Positions 10,359 through 19,321 are shown, numbered from the stretch's first letter. The stretch is 42,245 nt of DNA from an uncultured Verrucomicrobiota bacterium (GCA_903953565.1 CAJBKE010000060.1:1-42245); one strand, 5' to 3'. The notes: generated by a model not told the origin, from the letters alone. Program-made: numbers and translations.

Positions 10359-11207
10359 ATGCCTTACTTCGTCGGCGTTGATTCGGATGGCACGGCCTTC
10401 GATTCGATGGAGATCAAGCACAAGCAGGTCTTCCAGCCGATAGCCATCGAGTTGTGGGGCCTCCAGCCGCTGGAGAAGGAATTCCGTGAGCTGGCGGATT
10501 TCGTCAACCTCTATTCCGTGCACCGCGGCGCGAACCGCTTCCAGGGTCTTGTTATGTCCTTCGAGCGGTTACGGCAAATTTCCGGTCGGCGCGATCGTGT
10601 CTCGAGCCTTCCCGATCCCGCGGCCCTGCGGGATTTTGTTCTCTCCGGCTGTCCGCTTTCGGTCCGTGCATTGGAAGAGTGTGCCGCCGGAAATTCATCG
10701 TCGTTTCTCGCCGAGGTCATTGCTTGGAGTCGCCGCAGCGACGAACTCTACGCGCGCATCACCCGCGAAGAGGGCAACCCGCCCTTTCCACTCGTGCGCG
10801 AATCCCTCGAGCGCGCGGCGCAGGCGGCGGACGTGTGGATCATCTCCTCGTCTTCGCGCGCGGGACTCGAACACGACTGGGGCGGTGCGGATCTTCTCGG
10901 GCCGATCGGCCATATTGCCGGGCAGGAAGAGGGGGACAAAAAAGCGCAGCTCACGCAGGCACTGCGCGTGCCGCGTCCGGCGGACCACGCTTTGATGATC
11001 GGCGACGCGCCGGGCGATTACGAGGCGGCAGCTGCCGCAGGCGCTCTCTTTTTTCCCGTTCTTCCCGGTCGGGAACGACAATCTTGGGAGCAGCTTCACC
11101 GCGAGGGCCTCGACCGTTTTTTTGCCGGAACTTTCGCGGGCGATTACCAAAGCCAGTTGCTCTCCGAGTTCCGCAGCGTTCTGCGCGAAGACGCCGCGTG
11201 GCCTTGA
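10359..11207 (+). CDS. HAD-superfamily hydrolase, 282 aa
   Basis: The start at 10359 (MPYFVGVDSDGTAFDSM) is chosen because it places the HAD motif I at the very N-terminus, with Asp8 and Asp10 as nucleophile and acid/base. A GGAG lies 12 nt upstream. Motif II is the Ser-rich WIISSSSRAGL. Motif III/IV is the MIGDAPGDYEAAAAAGA segment near the C-terminus. The large helical cap between motifs I and II suits a phosphatase or phosphoglucomutase-like HAD acting on a small phosphorylated metabolite; the substrate cannot be read from sequence. It is followed after 25 bp by a GH3 gene on the same strand and probably shares its transcript, which hints at sugar-phosphate metabolism. It diverges from the giant lyase gene. 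Confidence 0.8.
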   Translation: MPYFVGVDSDGTAFDSMEIKHKQVFQPIAIELWGLQPLEKEFRELADFVNLYSVHRGANRFQGLVMSFERLRQISGRRDRVSSLPDPAALRDFVLSGCPLSVRALEECAAGNSSSFLAEVIAWSRRSDELYARITREEGNPPFPLVRESLERAAQAADVWIISSSSRAGLEHDWGGADLLGPIGHIAGQEEGDKKAQLTQALRVPRPADHALMIGDAPGDYEAAAAAGALFFPVLPGRERQSWEQLHREGLDRFFAGTFAGDYQSQLLSEFRSVLREDAAWP

Positions 11208-11232
11208 TCCGGCACGAAGCGAAAACATTTCC

Positions 11233-12969
11233 ATGAAAGACGAAAAAACAATCGAAACCATTCTCGGGCAGATGTCCCTAGAGCAGAAGATCGGCCAGTG
11301 CGTGGTCATCGGCATGTCGGGCACGATCATCACCAACGACCTGCGCGAGGCCATCTTGCGCTACCACTGCGGCGGTTTGCGCCTTTCGCCTTTCACCCGG
11401 ATGTTTCGCTACTTTTCGGACGGGAAAGCCAAGCAGCAGGAACTTGGCGAGGGATTCGTTCCTTCCCTGCAGAAAATCGCCGATGTCGGCCAGCCGCCCT
11501 ACGCCACGCCGCAGCAGTATGCGGCAACGCTCAACGAACTGCGCCGTCTGGCCGCGCAGCGCACGCCGGCCGTTCCGCTGCACATGGTCATCGACCAGGA
11601 AAACGACACGAGCAAGGATTTCTCCCGCGGGGGCGTGGTGCAATTTCCCTCGAACATGGGGTTGGTCGCCGGACGCGATCCGGCCATGGCCCGCGAGGTC
11701 GCGCGCTGCATCGCCGTGCAGATGAAGGCGTCGGGCCTCGACATGATCCATTCGCCGGTGGTCGATGTGAACATCAACCCGGACAATCCGGAGATCGGTC
11801 ACCGCGCGTTCGGCGACGATCCCGAGATCGTGGCCGAATACGCCGTGGCCATGATGCGCGGGTTCCAAGACGCCGGGGTCATTGCCGCGGCCAAGCATTT
11901 TCCGGGGCGCGGCGATTCCGCGACCGACGCACACCATGCTTGTCCCGTTTTGCAGGTGGACGCCGAGCGTTTCGAAAAAATCGAGCTTCTGCCCTACCGC
12001 CGGCTCATTGAGGCCGGTCTCGATTCGGTGATGGTGGCGCATTGCATTTATCCGCACCTCGACCCGGACAACATCGCGACGGTTTCTCGCCGCATCGTCA
12101 CCGGGCTTTTGCGTGAGGAACTCGGGTTCGAAGGATTGATCACCACGGACAGCATGACCATGGGTGCGCTCATCGACCGTTACGGCGTCGGGGAATCTTG
12201 CGCTCGCGCCTTGCAGGCAGGCGTCGATGTCATCCTGATGAAGGCTGAGAACCAGTGGCGCGGCGAAATGTTCCATGTCATCCGGCAGTGGGTGGAGTCG
12301 GAAAAAATCAGCGCGTCCGAATTGGACGACAAGGTGCGCCGCGTCCTGCGTTTGAAGCAGAAATACGGCCTGTTCGATAACATGGGCATGGTCGACGCAG
12401 ACCAAGCCGCCGCTCCTTACAGCGATCCGGTCATCGTGGAAACCTCCCGCCGTGCCGCACGCCGCGCGATCATCGTGGTGAAGGACGCACTTGGTGCGCT
12501 GCCCCTCGACCGGACCAAGAAGGTGCTCCTCATCAGCCAGCAAAATTCGATCAAGTCGCCGAACGACATATACGACCATCCGGCGCTCTTCGCGCAATTG
12601 ATGGAGCAGGGTTGGCCCGCGCTGCAGACCTACGAGACGCGCTTCGGTTCCGACGCGAAGCAGGATGCTGAAGTTCTCGCCTTCGTCGCGGCTAACAAAT
12701 TTGATCTCATTGTCTGCACGAATTACTACGACCGTCAGGAAAAGCCGGGCGGCTACGCCAAGGCCCTGATCGATGCGGGGCATCGCGTGGTCTTGGTCAG
12801 CAACACGCCTTACTGCATCGGCGGCATCGGCGGACTGATCCCCTCGGCCAAGACGATCATTCTCAACATGAACCTCACGCCGGAAGGTTTGCGGACGACC
12901 AAGGCGGTGCTGTTCGGCGAAATCGAAGCCGAAGGACTCTGGCCGCTTTCGAATTACAATCCGTTCTGA
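11233..12969 (+). CDS. Glycoside hydrolase family 3, beta-N-acetylhexosaminidase (NagZ-like), 578 aa
   Basis: The start at 11233 (MKDEKTIETILGQMSLEQKIGQ) opens at the usual GH3 N-terminal helix. The TIM-barrel domain holds the KHFPGRGDSATDAHH loop (Lys221-His222 onward). Asp232 and His234 correspond to the acid/base dyad specific to the NagZ-type hexosaminidase branch. The nucleophile is Asp306 in ITTDSMTMGAL. The C-terminal part (about 400-578) is the GH3 alpha/beta sandwich. No signal peptide is visible, so it is predicted to be cytoplasmic. It would release terminal GlcNAc or GalNAc from imported oligosaccharides, or act in cell-wall recycling. Its partner upstream is a HAD hydrolase 25 bp away. 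The family call is firm; the substrate is open. Confidence 0.9.
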   Translation: MKDEKTIETILGQMSLEQKIGQCVVIGMSGTIITNDLREAILRYHCGGLRLSPFTRMFRYFSDGKAKQQELGEGFVPSLQKIADVGQPPYATPQQYAATLNELRRLAAQRTPAVPLHMVIDQENDTSKDFSRGGVVQFPSNMGLVAGRDPAMAREVARCIAVQMKASGLDMIHSPVVDVNINPDNPEIGHRAFGDDPEIVAEYAVAMMRGFQDAGVIAAAKHFPGRGDSATDAHHACPVLQVDAERFEKIELLPYRRLIEAGLDSVMVAHCIYPHLDPDNIATVSRRIVTGLLREELGFEGLITTDSMTMGALIDRYGVGESCARALQAGVDVILMKAENQWRGEMFHVIRQWVESEKISASELDDKVRRVLRLKQKYGLFDNMGMVDADQAAAPYSDPVIVETSRRAARRAIIVVKDALGALPLDRTKKVLLISQQNSIKSPNDIYDHPALFAQLMEQGWPALQTYETRFGSDAKQDAEVLAFVAANKFDLIVCTNYYDRQEKPGGYAKALIDAGHRVVLVSNTPYCIGGIGGLIPSAKTIILNMNLTPEGLRTTKAVLFGEIEAEGLWPLSNYNPF

Positions 12970-13049
12970 GCAATGGAACAGCGTCCTTCCGCGCCGTCAG
13001 TCCCTCAACTCTCATCCCTCAACCATCAACTACGCTTTGAGAGTTATTC

Positions 13050-13185
13050 CAGACACCAAAAGGTTTCAGACTTTGATCGGAGGGTGGATCGCGATGTCCA
13101 CATCGCGATTTCCAGACTGATTATCGCGCCGGGACGGCGCGATCCACCTTGCCAGACGTCCAGAACTTTTTCGTGATTGGTATTA
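13050..13185 (-). repeat. Dispersed palindromic repeat, copy 1
   Basis: The core at 13083-13148 has ends GGTGGATCGCG and CGCGATCCACC. It contains two hairpins: ATCGCGATGT paired with ACATCGCGAT, and ATCGCGCCG paired with CGGCGCGAT. Flanks of about 35 bp each side (including CCAGACGTCCAGAAC and AGGTTTCAGACTTTGATC) are shared with copy 3 in the opposite orientation. The element fills the convergent gap between the GH3 gene and the esterase gene and contains the esterase stop codon. It may act as a bidirectional terminator. Confidence 0.85.
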
Positions 13186-14130
13186 TTCCAACTCGCCTGC
13201 TTTCGCTGGCGCCGGGGGCAACGGAACAAGTCCGAGCGAAACGAGAAATCTCGCCGCTTCGTCCTGAGTTTTAATCTTCGCCGCCGCGCCCGCCTCGCCG
13301 AATTTGCTCGAGTAGTAGCTGTGACCCAATCCGTCGAAGGTCACCAACTCGCAGCGGTTGCCGTTGGCCTTGAGCTTCTCCATCAGGCCCGCCGAGTTCG
13401 CGTAAGGCACCGTCTCATCTTTCGTGCCGTGGAAAATCAAAACAGGCGGCATCGTGGCCGGCATTTGATCGGGAACCGAGCAGGCCAAGGCGCGCTCGGC
13501 AGAACCGCCGAAACGCTTGGTGCCGCCGTAACCGCCATCCTTGGTGTCGCTCACGGGATTGAGCAAAATCAAAGCGGCGGGCAGGGGATCCGGTGAACCG
13601 TGGTCATCAGCGCCCGGGCCTTTCTTCGTGATCGCGGTCCATGCCGCGATGTGTCCTCCGGCCGAGGTGCCCATGACGGCGATCTTGGCGGGATCGATGC
13701 CCAATTCGGCCGCATGCTCCTGCACCCAGCGCACCGCGGCGCGCGCGTCGGAAATGCAGTCCTCGGGCGTGCCGCCCAGGCGCTTGCGCGTGCGGTAATC
13801 GGGCGCCACTCCGACCATGCCCAGCTTGGCTGCCCACTTCGCCCATCCCACCGACTTCTCCGGCGTGCCACTGGCCCAACCGCCGCCGAAGAACATGACG
13901 AGGCACGGGTTTTTATCCGATGCTTTCCAGCCCGCCGGCTTCACGACGTGGAGGCGTAATTCATTCGTTCCGGCGTGGCGGTAGACGAACGGCTCGCTGC
14001 CCGGCAATTCCAACGGCGTGACCTCAGGCGGGGTCGGGGATGGAGTGGTGGTCGGGGTTGTCACGTTCGTTTGGGCCAACAGCGCGGAGGCTCCGGCCAA
14101 GAGCAAAACAGAACAAATTACCGGCTGCAT
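13183..14130 (-). CDS. Secreted alpha/beta hydrolase (esterase-like), 315 aa
   Basis: The N-terminus MQPVICSVLLLAGASALLAQ is a signal peptide, followed by a Thr/Pro-rich linker. The hydrolase fold shows FFGGGWASG (oxyanion hole of the HGGG type), the nucleophile elbow GTSAGGH, the acid in HGTKDETVPY and the His in FDGLGHSYYS. This layout fits BD-FAE/acetyl-xylan-esterase-like enzymes that remove acetyl or other acyl groups from polysaccharides in the periplasm or outside the cell; the true substrate is unknown. The start at 14130 lies directly against an AATAATTATT motif. An in-frame ATG at 14148 is an alternative, adding MAQIII. The gene is convergent with the GH3 gene and divergent from the beta-helix gene. 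Confidence 0.84.
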   Translation of the reverse strand: MQPVICSVLLLAGASALLAQTNVTTPTTTPSPTPPEVTPLELPGSEPFVYRHAGTNELRLHVVKPAGWKASDKNPCLVMFFGGGWASGTPEKSVGWAKWAAKLGMVGVAPDYRTRKRLGGTPEDCISDARAAVRWVQEHAAELGIDPAKIAVMGTSAGGHIAAWTAITKKGPGADDHGSPDPLPAALILLNPVSDTKDGGYGGTKRFGGSAERALACSVPDQMPATMPPVLIFHGTKDETVPYANSAGLMEKLKANGNRCELVTFDGLGHSYYSSKFGEAGAAAKIKTQDEAARFLVSLGLVPLPPAPAKAGELE

Positions 14131-14140
14131 AATAATTATT
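14131..14140 (-). promoter_or_regulatory. AT-rich motif abutting the esterase start
   Basis: The minus strand reads AATAATTATT immediately before the ATG at 14130. It resembles the ATAAATATT-type motifs elsewhere in the window. If it is a -10 region, either the transcript is leaderless or the upstream ATG at 14148 is not used. Confidence 0.35.
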
Positions 14141-14202
14141 TGTGCCATCGGGGCCTTTGCTGTCAAGTTATCTGGCGCATATTGACCTGCGTCGCCGCAT
14201 CT

Positions 14203-16305
14203 ATGAACAAACTTCCCTCCCTATCTTCCGCGCTTCTGCTTGCGGTGACCTTGTCTTCCCACGCCTTCGCCGAGGCCAAGGAGTCCGCTTACTGGCTGGC
14301 TTTCAAGGAGGCGAAGGACCGTTCGCCCGCGAATATTCTAACCGATTTTTCCTACGCCGGATACGAGCACGGGGAAAAAGCGATCCCGGATGTCTCCGGT
14401 CCCGTTTTCAAGGTGACCGATTACGGCGCGGTGGCCGACGATGAGCTTTGCGATGAGGAGGCCATCCGCAAAACGGTTGCCGCAGCCGAGGCGGCCGGTG
14501 GCGGTGTGGTTTTGTTTCCCGCCGGAAAATTTCTCGTCTGGAGCGACCGCAACAAGGCAGAACCGATCCGCATCGGTAAGTCGGGCATCGTCATCCGCGG
14601 AGCGGGTTCCTCCGCGGGCGGCACGGTTATCCGCTCGATCCATTCCGGCTACCGCACGGGCCCGTATCCTGTCCCGAAAGGAACGAAAGATGCCGAGGGC
14701 AAAGATGACTGGTCCAAGATACCCTACATTTTCATGTTCGAACCTCCGTCGGGGGAGTCGGATGGTCCGTCGTCTGTTGCCGTGACGGGCCCGGTGAAGC
14801 GGGACAGTTTCGAGGTTCCGGTCGAATCCTCCGAGGGCTTCAAGGCGGACCAGTGGATTGTCCTGAAAGGCAAGACCCACAAGTTCGACAACGAATTGCT
14901 TGCCGGGTTGGAACTACATCCCACTTGGAAGCGGCTCATTCAGGACGGCGCGGGCATGAACGAGATCCACCGGATCAAGGAGGTGCGCGACAACGTGCTC
15001 GTCTTGCAGGAACCGGTCCTGATCAATCTGGGCGCTGACTTCGGGGTGAAAGTCTCGGCGGCCACGATGCTCGAGCAGGTTGGAGTGGAAGATCTGGCCC
15101 TGCAGGGTGGATGGCTCGGCGATTTCGTTCACCACCGCTCCGCCCTCGACGACGAGGGGTGGGACGGCATCCAGTTCAAGCGCGTGGCCAACGGGTGGAT
15201 CAGGCGTTGCGCTTTTCTCAATCTCAACACGGGGATCTATCTGCGCAATTCCGCCTGCAGCTCGCTGTTGCAGAACCGTTTCGCCGGAAACATGGGGCAC
15301 TACGACGCGGCTATCCGTTCGGACAGTTCCTTCAATCTCATGGGCCTGACGCAAGAACAAACGGCTCCCCAGCACAGCGCCTCGACGGGCAACCGTTCGG
15401 CCGGAACGGTGGTCTGGCGTTGGCAGATGACTCCGGCCTCGACCATCGACTCGCATGGCAATGGTCCTTACGCCACGCTGATCGACCGGGTGAACGGCGG
15501 CACCATGACACGCAGCGGCGGACCCGCGCCGTCCTTCCCGAACCATCTTCGCTGGATGGTGTTCTGGAATTTCTCCTACGACAGCAACGACGATCAGCCT
15601 GTGAATTTATGGAATTATGTCAAAGGCAAGGAAGCGAAGTTCGTCAAGCCGCTCTTTGTCGGACTCCACGGCAAACCGCTGGAATTGAAAGAAGATGCGC
15701 TTGAAGGCAACGAGTTGCCCGGTGCGCCCGTCCTGCCGGAGTCGCTCTACGAGGCGCAGTTGGAGTTGCGTTTGGGCAAAGCGCCCGAGTGGGTGGGGCA
15801 GACCAAGACGGATTGGGAAAAGTTGCGCACTGAGCCCTTGCCCCCTTTTGCCGTGGCCGACATCGCCAAGGGTGACCTCCACGAGGAAGATTTCGCGCTC
15901 GATGATCTGCTCAAAGATTGGTCGGCCATGATGGCCAACCAGGAGCTCGGATGGGCCGTGCCGCTCGAGCTTTCTCCGGAAGTTCCCGCGGTCCGCTTGC
16001 GCGAAGATTACGTCCTGCTCCGCACCATCGTCCAAGCGATGGCCACTTATGCCAGTCCGCTTCCGGTCAAGGACGAGGAGAAAACCCTGGAAGCAGGGAA
16101 GTCGGTCTACGCCTTGTCCCCCGCACTGAAAGTCGAGGTGACCGCGAGCGACAAAGAGCTGACCATCTCCATGCCGATCCAGTCCGACGCGAAAGCGCAG
16201 CGCAAGAATGCCGGGTCTTTGCGCGTGGCGCAGGAGTTGTCAGCGGCCTGCGGCGCCACGCTCCTCGCCGAGCCGGCTAGCCTCAAACTCACGGTGCTGC
16301 GATAG
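14203..16305 (+). CDS. Secreted right-handed beta-helix protein, DUF4955-type, 700 aa
   Basis: The start at 14203 gives the signal peptide MNKLPSLSSALLLAVTLSSH (cleavage near AFA|EAK). From about residue 65, FKVTDYGAVADD and GGGVVLFPAGKFLVW are the start of a pectate-lyase-3-type beta-helix. The middle (about 300-480) has a His/Asp/Asn-rich region including VHHRSALDDEGWDGIQF, GNMGHYDAAIRSDSSFN and TIDSHGNGPYATLIDRV, as in DUF4955 beta-helix proteins of Bacteroidota. The last third, with no recognised motif, may be an accessory sheet domain. A polysaccharide lyase or hydrolase role in the periplasm is likely. A PL29-like chondroitin lyase is a possibility that fits the neighbourhood but was not tested. 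The gene converges on the DUF2264 operon across an inverted repeat. Confidence 0.78.
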   Translation: MNKLPSLSSALLLAVTLSSHAFAEAKESAYWLAFKEAKDRSPANILTDFSYAGYEHGEKAIPDVSGPVFKVTDYGAVADDELCDEEAIRKTVAAAEAAGGGVVLFPAGKFLVWSDRNKAEPIRIGKSGIVIRGAGSSAGGTVIRSIHSGYRTGPYPVPKGTKDAEGKDDWSKIPYIFMFEPPSGESDGPSSVAVTGPVKRDSFEVPVESSEGFKADQWIVLKGKTHKFDNELLAGLELHPTWKRLIQDGAGMNEIHRIKEVRDNVLVLQEPVLINLGADFGVKVSAATMLEQVGVEDLALQGGWLGDFVHHRSALDDEGWDGIQFKRVANGWIRRCAFLNLNTGIYLRNSACSSLLQNRFAGNMGHYDAAIRSDSSFNLMGLTQEQTAPQHSASTGNRSAGTVVWRWQMTPASTIDSHGNGPYATLIDRVNGGTMTRSGGPAPSFPNHLRWMVFWNFSYDSNDDQPVNLWNYVKGKEAKFVKPLFVGLHGKPLELKEDALEGNELPGAPVLPESLYEAQLELRLGKAPEWVGQTKTDWEKLRTEPLPPFAVADIAKGDLHEEDFALDDLLKDWSAMMANQELGWAVPLELSPEVPAVRLREDYVLLRTIVQAMATYASPLPVKDEEKTLEAGKSVYALSPALKVEVTASDKELTISMPIQSDAKAQRKNAGSLRVAQELSAACGATLLAEPASLKLTVLR

Positions 16306-16347
16306 GGGCGCTAGAGTTTGTCTTCCCGAAGGTTGGTTTCCCGAGCC

Positions 16348-16415
16348 TGTAGCGGCGGTCTATGACCGTCGGAGCAATTCAAGTAAGGCAGCGGCGGTCA
16401 TAGACCGCCGCTACA
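16348..16415. repeat. Inverted repeat of a TAGCGGCGGTC palindromic unit
   Basis: Two 21-nt arms (16348-16368 and 16395-16415) are perfect reverse complements with a 26-nt loop. Each arm also folds on itself, with GCGGCGGTC, a 3-nt loop, then GACCG. It sits between the convergent ends of the beta-helix gene and the DUF2264 gene. This has the form of a REP-like doublet and may also terminate transcription from both sides. Confidence 0.85.
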
Positions 16416-16463
16416 AAATGGGATGTTCGCGGGGTTTTGTTTGCGCCCGACGCTCGGGTGATT

Positions 16464-18476
16464 CTACACCGCGCCGGGCAACGCGGGATGGCGGATGATC
16501 CAATTTGCCGCCCCGTTGCTCCGCAAGGTCCACGCGCCCGCTTCACTGGCGATCACTTCCCAATCCGCGAGATTCGCAGATACCGGGCTGATGCCGTGGA
16601 GCGCGGCCAGCCAGCCTTCGCCCTCAATGGTGGCCGTTTGGAAATACGGCGTGAGACTGTTCGCGGCGTAAATGTGCGTGCGCGGACTTTTCCCACGAGC
16701 GGCTTGGCGCAAGGCGGAGTTCTCGAAGCCGTGCACCGCCTGGAGCATCGCGTGATGCGTGCGGTTGCGCCACGAAAGGCGCGGGAATTTTCCCGAGAAG
16801 ACCAACTCGGATTCCTCTTCCGCGGCGAGGCTTTGTCCTCCGAGCAGGAGGCGGCACGGGTTTTGCAGCCGGTATTTGTGGAGCTGCAATTGCCAGGGTC
16901 CGTTCCACCAAAGGTGCGTCTCGATCTCGACACCGCTGCCAAGCGTGTAAGCGCAGGCAAGGTGATTCGCTTCGACCGCGAGCGCGCGAGTCGCCTGGCG
17001 TCCGTGCAAAGTTCCGTCGGCGGATTGCGCGGTGAGGGAGGCGTCGACGGGATAGTCGGTCCCCGGCGCCTGCACTTCGAAGCCTGTGCCGGTGCGGTAA
17101 CCCAGCTTGCCCCATTTGTAAGGACCGAAGATCGTGTTCGCCTCGCAGATCGCCGTGTCCGCGTTGGTCAGTTCGATCTCGCCGCTGATGCCGCGCACGA
17201 TGAGGCCGGTCTGCGTCATGGGATGCGCAAAATCACCTGCCTCGCTCGGCAGCGGTTCTTCCGCCGCCTGCCAGAAATCCGAGGAAGGCGGCAGGAGCAG
17301 GGCAGAGAGGCCTTTCGCGCACCAATAGGGCGAACCGGCGCACGAATAGCGTTCGGACAACTCGGGAAAAACATCGACCCAACCCAAACCGATCGCACCC
17401 TGCGATTGGCGGATGGGACGCGACCCGAAAAACTCAAGGTTCTTCGAGCAGAGGCGGCGGGATAGTCCGGGTGACAAAGTCGAGATGCCCGCCTTCTCGG
17501 CCAGAGCGAACGGCGCCACCGCATTGAAGCGGTAGGTCAGCGACCGGCCGAAGGGAACGTTCTCCCCGCTCGCGGCGAAGAAGCGCGCATGGTCCGGCAA
17601 AAATTGCGCCGTCCAATCGTTCCACCGTTTTTGCCGTGCGGGGTCCGATGCGCCGTGCAGCAGGCCCCACCACAGCGAATAATAGTGAAACGCGTAGGCG
17701 TTGTAGTAATCGACCGTTTCGTTGGTGCCGTCGCGGAACCATCCGCCGCCCAGTGCCATGCCTTCCAGCGCGTCGAGGAAGCCGCGGACAGATTCGTCGT
17801 CGCCCGTTTCGCCGAAGTCTTCGCGCCGCAGGAACTCCAGCGTGAGCACGCCGAAAAAGAGGTGGTTGTTGCGGTGCAGTTTTTTGCCCCGGATGCCGCC
17901 GAGCCATGCGGCGATTTGCGCCTGCTCTTTGCGGTCAAGCGGATCCCACAGCCAACCGCGGGCGATATCCAGGGAGAGGACCAGCGCGGCCATCTCCACG
18001 TTGTGCTGGTGATGATCGCCGGTCGGACCCCAATACTGCGGATCATCCGGATCGGTGCCATGGACCAATCCGCGGCGGAACCATTCGGCGATGTTTTCGC
18101 GCGAAAGGGAATCCGGATTGGCCGTGTTCTTGTCTTCGCACTGCAGCCAGTGCGCGGCCCAGAGGCAGGGGCGGGCGAATGACTCGAGGCGGTCGGCCTG
18201 CGCGCCGTGGTTGCTCGCTTTGCCGAGGAGCGGGAGTTCCGCCTTGCGCGGTTGCATGAGGGCGGCCAGCGGTCGAAGACCTTCTTCCGCGATGCGCAGC
18301 CATGCTTGGTGATCGAGAGAGGGATTCACGGCGGAAGCTTTAGTCTCGGATGTCCAAGCCGTGGATGGCAAACGTCCGGTCGCGGCGGCGGCGGCACCGG
18401 CCATGGCGAAAAGAAAATTGCGGCGGGAAATCGGCGCGGACTCAAGGCGTCCGTCCGTGCTGCCTCCTGCTACCAC
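16464..18476 (-). CDS. Tat-exported DUF2264 family protein, 670 aa
   Basis: The start is GTG at 18476, overlapping the stop of the upstream isomerase gene in GTGGTAG. It is the only nearby start that retains the twin-arginine signal SRRNFLFAMAGAAAAATG. The mature part begins near residue 50 and shows WLRIAEEGLRPLAALMQP, GPTGDHHQHNVEMAAL, HRNNHLFFGVLTLEFL and GWFRDGTNETVDYYNAYAFHYY. These are typical of the (alpha/alpha) barrel of DUF2264; a C-terminal beta-sandwich follows. I recall DUF2264 members being linked to a glucuronidase family (GH154), so an exo-acting uronidase is plausible but unproven here. It is the last gene of a four-gene minus operon and is probably translationally coupled to the isomerase. 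Confidence 0.83.
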   Translation of the reverse strand: MVAGGSTDGRLESAPISRRNFLFAMAGAAAAATGRLPSTAWTSETKASAVNPSLDHQAWLRIAEEGLRPLAALMQPRKAELPLLGKASNHGAQADRLESFARPCLWAAHWLQCEDKNTANPDSLSRENIAEWFRRGLVHGTDPDDPQYWGPTGDHHQHNVEMAALVLSLDIARGWLWDPLDRKEQAQIAAWLGGIRGKKLHRNNHLFFGVLTLEFLRREDFGETGDDESVRGFLDALEGMALGGGWFRDGTNETVDYYNAYAFHYYSLWWGLLHGASDPARQKRWNDWTAQFLPDHARFFAASGENVPFGRSLTYRFNAVAPFALAEKAGISTLSPGLSRRLCSKNLEFFGSRPIRQSQGAIGLGWVDVFPELSERYSCAGSPYWCAKGLSALLLPPSSDFWQAAEEPLPSEAGDFAHPMTQTGLIVRGISGEIELTNADTAICEANTIFGPYKWGKLGYRTGTGFEVQAPGTDYPVDASLTAQSADGTLHGRQATRALAVEANHLACAYTLGSGVEIETHLWWNGPWQLQLHKYRLQNPCRLLLGGQSLAAEEESELVFSGKFPRLSWRNRTHHAMLQAVHGFENSALRQAARGKSPRTHIYAANSLTPYFQTATIEGEGWLAALHGISPVSANLADWEVIASEAGAWTLRSNGAANWIIRHPALPGAV

Positions 18477-19321
18477 CAGCCCTGTTCGCTGGCGGCGCCC
18501 AGTGCCTCCGAAAGATCGGGGAGGTAGGGGTGCCACATTTTTTCCCACTCCAAGGAAATCGCGCCGTTGTAGCCGTCGCGGCGCAGCACCGACATCACTT
18601 CCCGCAAAGGCATCTCGCCGGTCCCCGGGACAACGTAAGTGTAGGGATGCCGCGCCGAGGGAACACCGGTGCTGTCTTTGATGTGCACATGCTTGATGTG
18701 GGGACGCAGCGCGGTCCAAGTCTCCGCGGGACTTTCTCCGCCCAGCCGCCACGTGTGGTGGGAATCCCAAATGATGCCCGTGCCGTGACCGAGACGGTCG
18801 AATAGCTCGAGCAGCGGCGGCGTGGCGGAAAATGCATCGTGTGTTTCGATGAGAATGTCGGTGCGCCATCCGTTGACCGCGCGCTCGGCGCTCCACCACT
18901 CGAGGACTTCGACCGCGAATTGGAAATCCTCGTCGACGAGCTGCTTTCCCCATGTGCCGCCGCCGAAAATACGCAGATACGGGGTGCCGAGTTCCTCGGC
19001 CAAACGCGCAAAAGCCAGCAGGGCGTCACGCCCCGCCTTGTTGTCCCCGACCAGCTTGAAAGAAGTGCCGAGGACGCGCGCGGGCTCGGATGCGGCCTCC
19101 AGAAGATCGCGCGCCGCGGCACTCCCGCCTCGGGATGCGGCGAAATAAGAGGGAAGGTCCGTCGTATTTTCCAACGACCGCAATTCCAGACAGTCGATGT
19201 CATAACGCTTGGCCAGCTCGATCACGCCCGCGAGATCGAGCTCGGGGCAACCCATGGTGGAATAGCAGGTCAGAAACTCGCGCTTCGTCGCGGCCGGTTT
19301 GCGGTCAGGTTGAGCGATCAT
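18470..19321 (-). CDS. Sugar phosphate isomerase/epimerase (xylose isomerase-like TIM barrel), 283 aa
   Basis: The protein has the AP-endonuclease-2/xylose-isomerase-like TIM-barrel layout: CLELRS at strand 2, KLVGDN at strand 3, LIETHD with the metal-ligand Glu, IWDSHHTW with Asp and His, KHVHIKD, and SLEWEK with the final Glu. These metal ligands suit a divalent-metal sugar isomerase or epimerase, or a related ketose 3-epimerase/dehydratase; the sugar is not identifiable. The start ATG (19321) lies inside the end of the dehydrogenase gene (17-nt overlap), and the end overlaps the DUF2264 start. Coupled translation within one operon is very likely. It has no signal peptide, so it is cytoplasmic. 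Confidence 0.86.
   Translation of the reverse strand: MIAQPDRKPAATKREFLTCYSTMGCPELDLAGVIELAKRYDIDCLELRSLENTTDLPSYFAASRGGSAAARDLLEAASEPARVLGTSFKLVGDNKAGRDALLAFARLAEELGTPYLRIFGGGTWGKQLVDEDFQFAVEVLEWWSAERAVNGWRTDILIETHDAFSATPPLLELFDRLGHGTGIIWDSHHTWRLGGESPAETWTALRPHIKHVHIKDSTGVPSARHPYTYVVPGTGEMPLREVMSVLRRDGYNGAISLEWEKMWHPYLPDLSEALGAASEQGWW

Noticed and set aside
11278-12783. A 501-codon minus-strand frame opposite the GH3 gene
   Set aside because: It is antisense to a gene with intact catalytic motifs and has no recognisable domain.
18477-18953. Longer N-terminus for the DUF2264 protein
   Set aside because: The extension would overlap the isomerase gene by more than 450 nt and would bury the Tat signal, which must be near the N-terminus.
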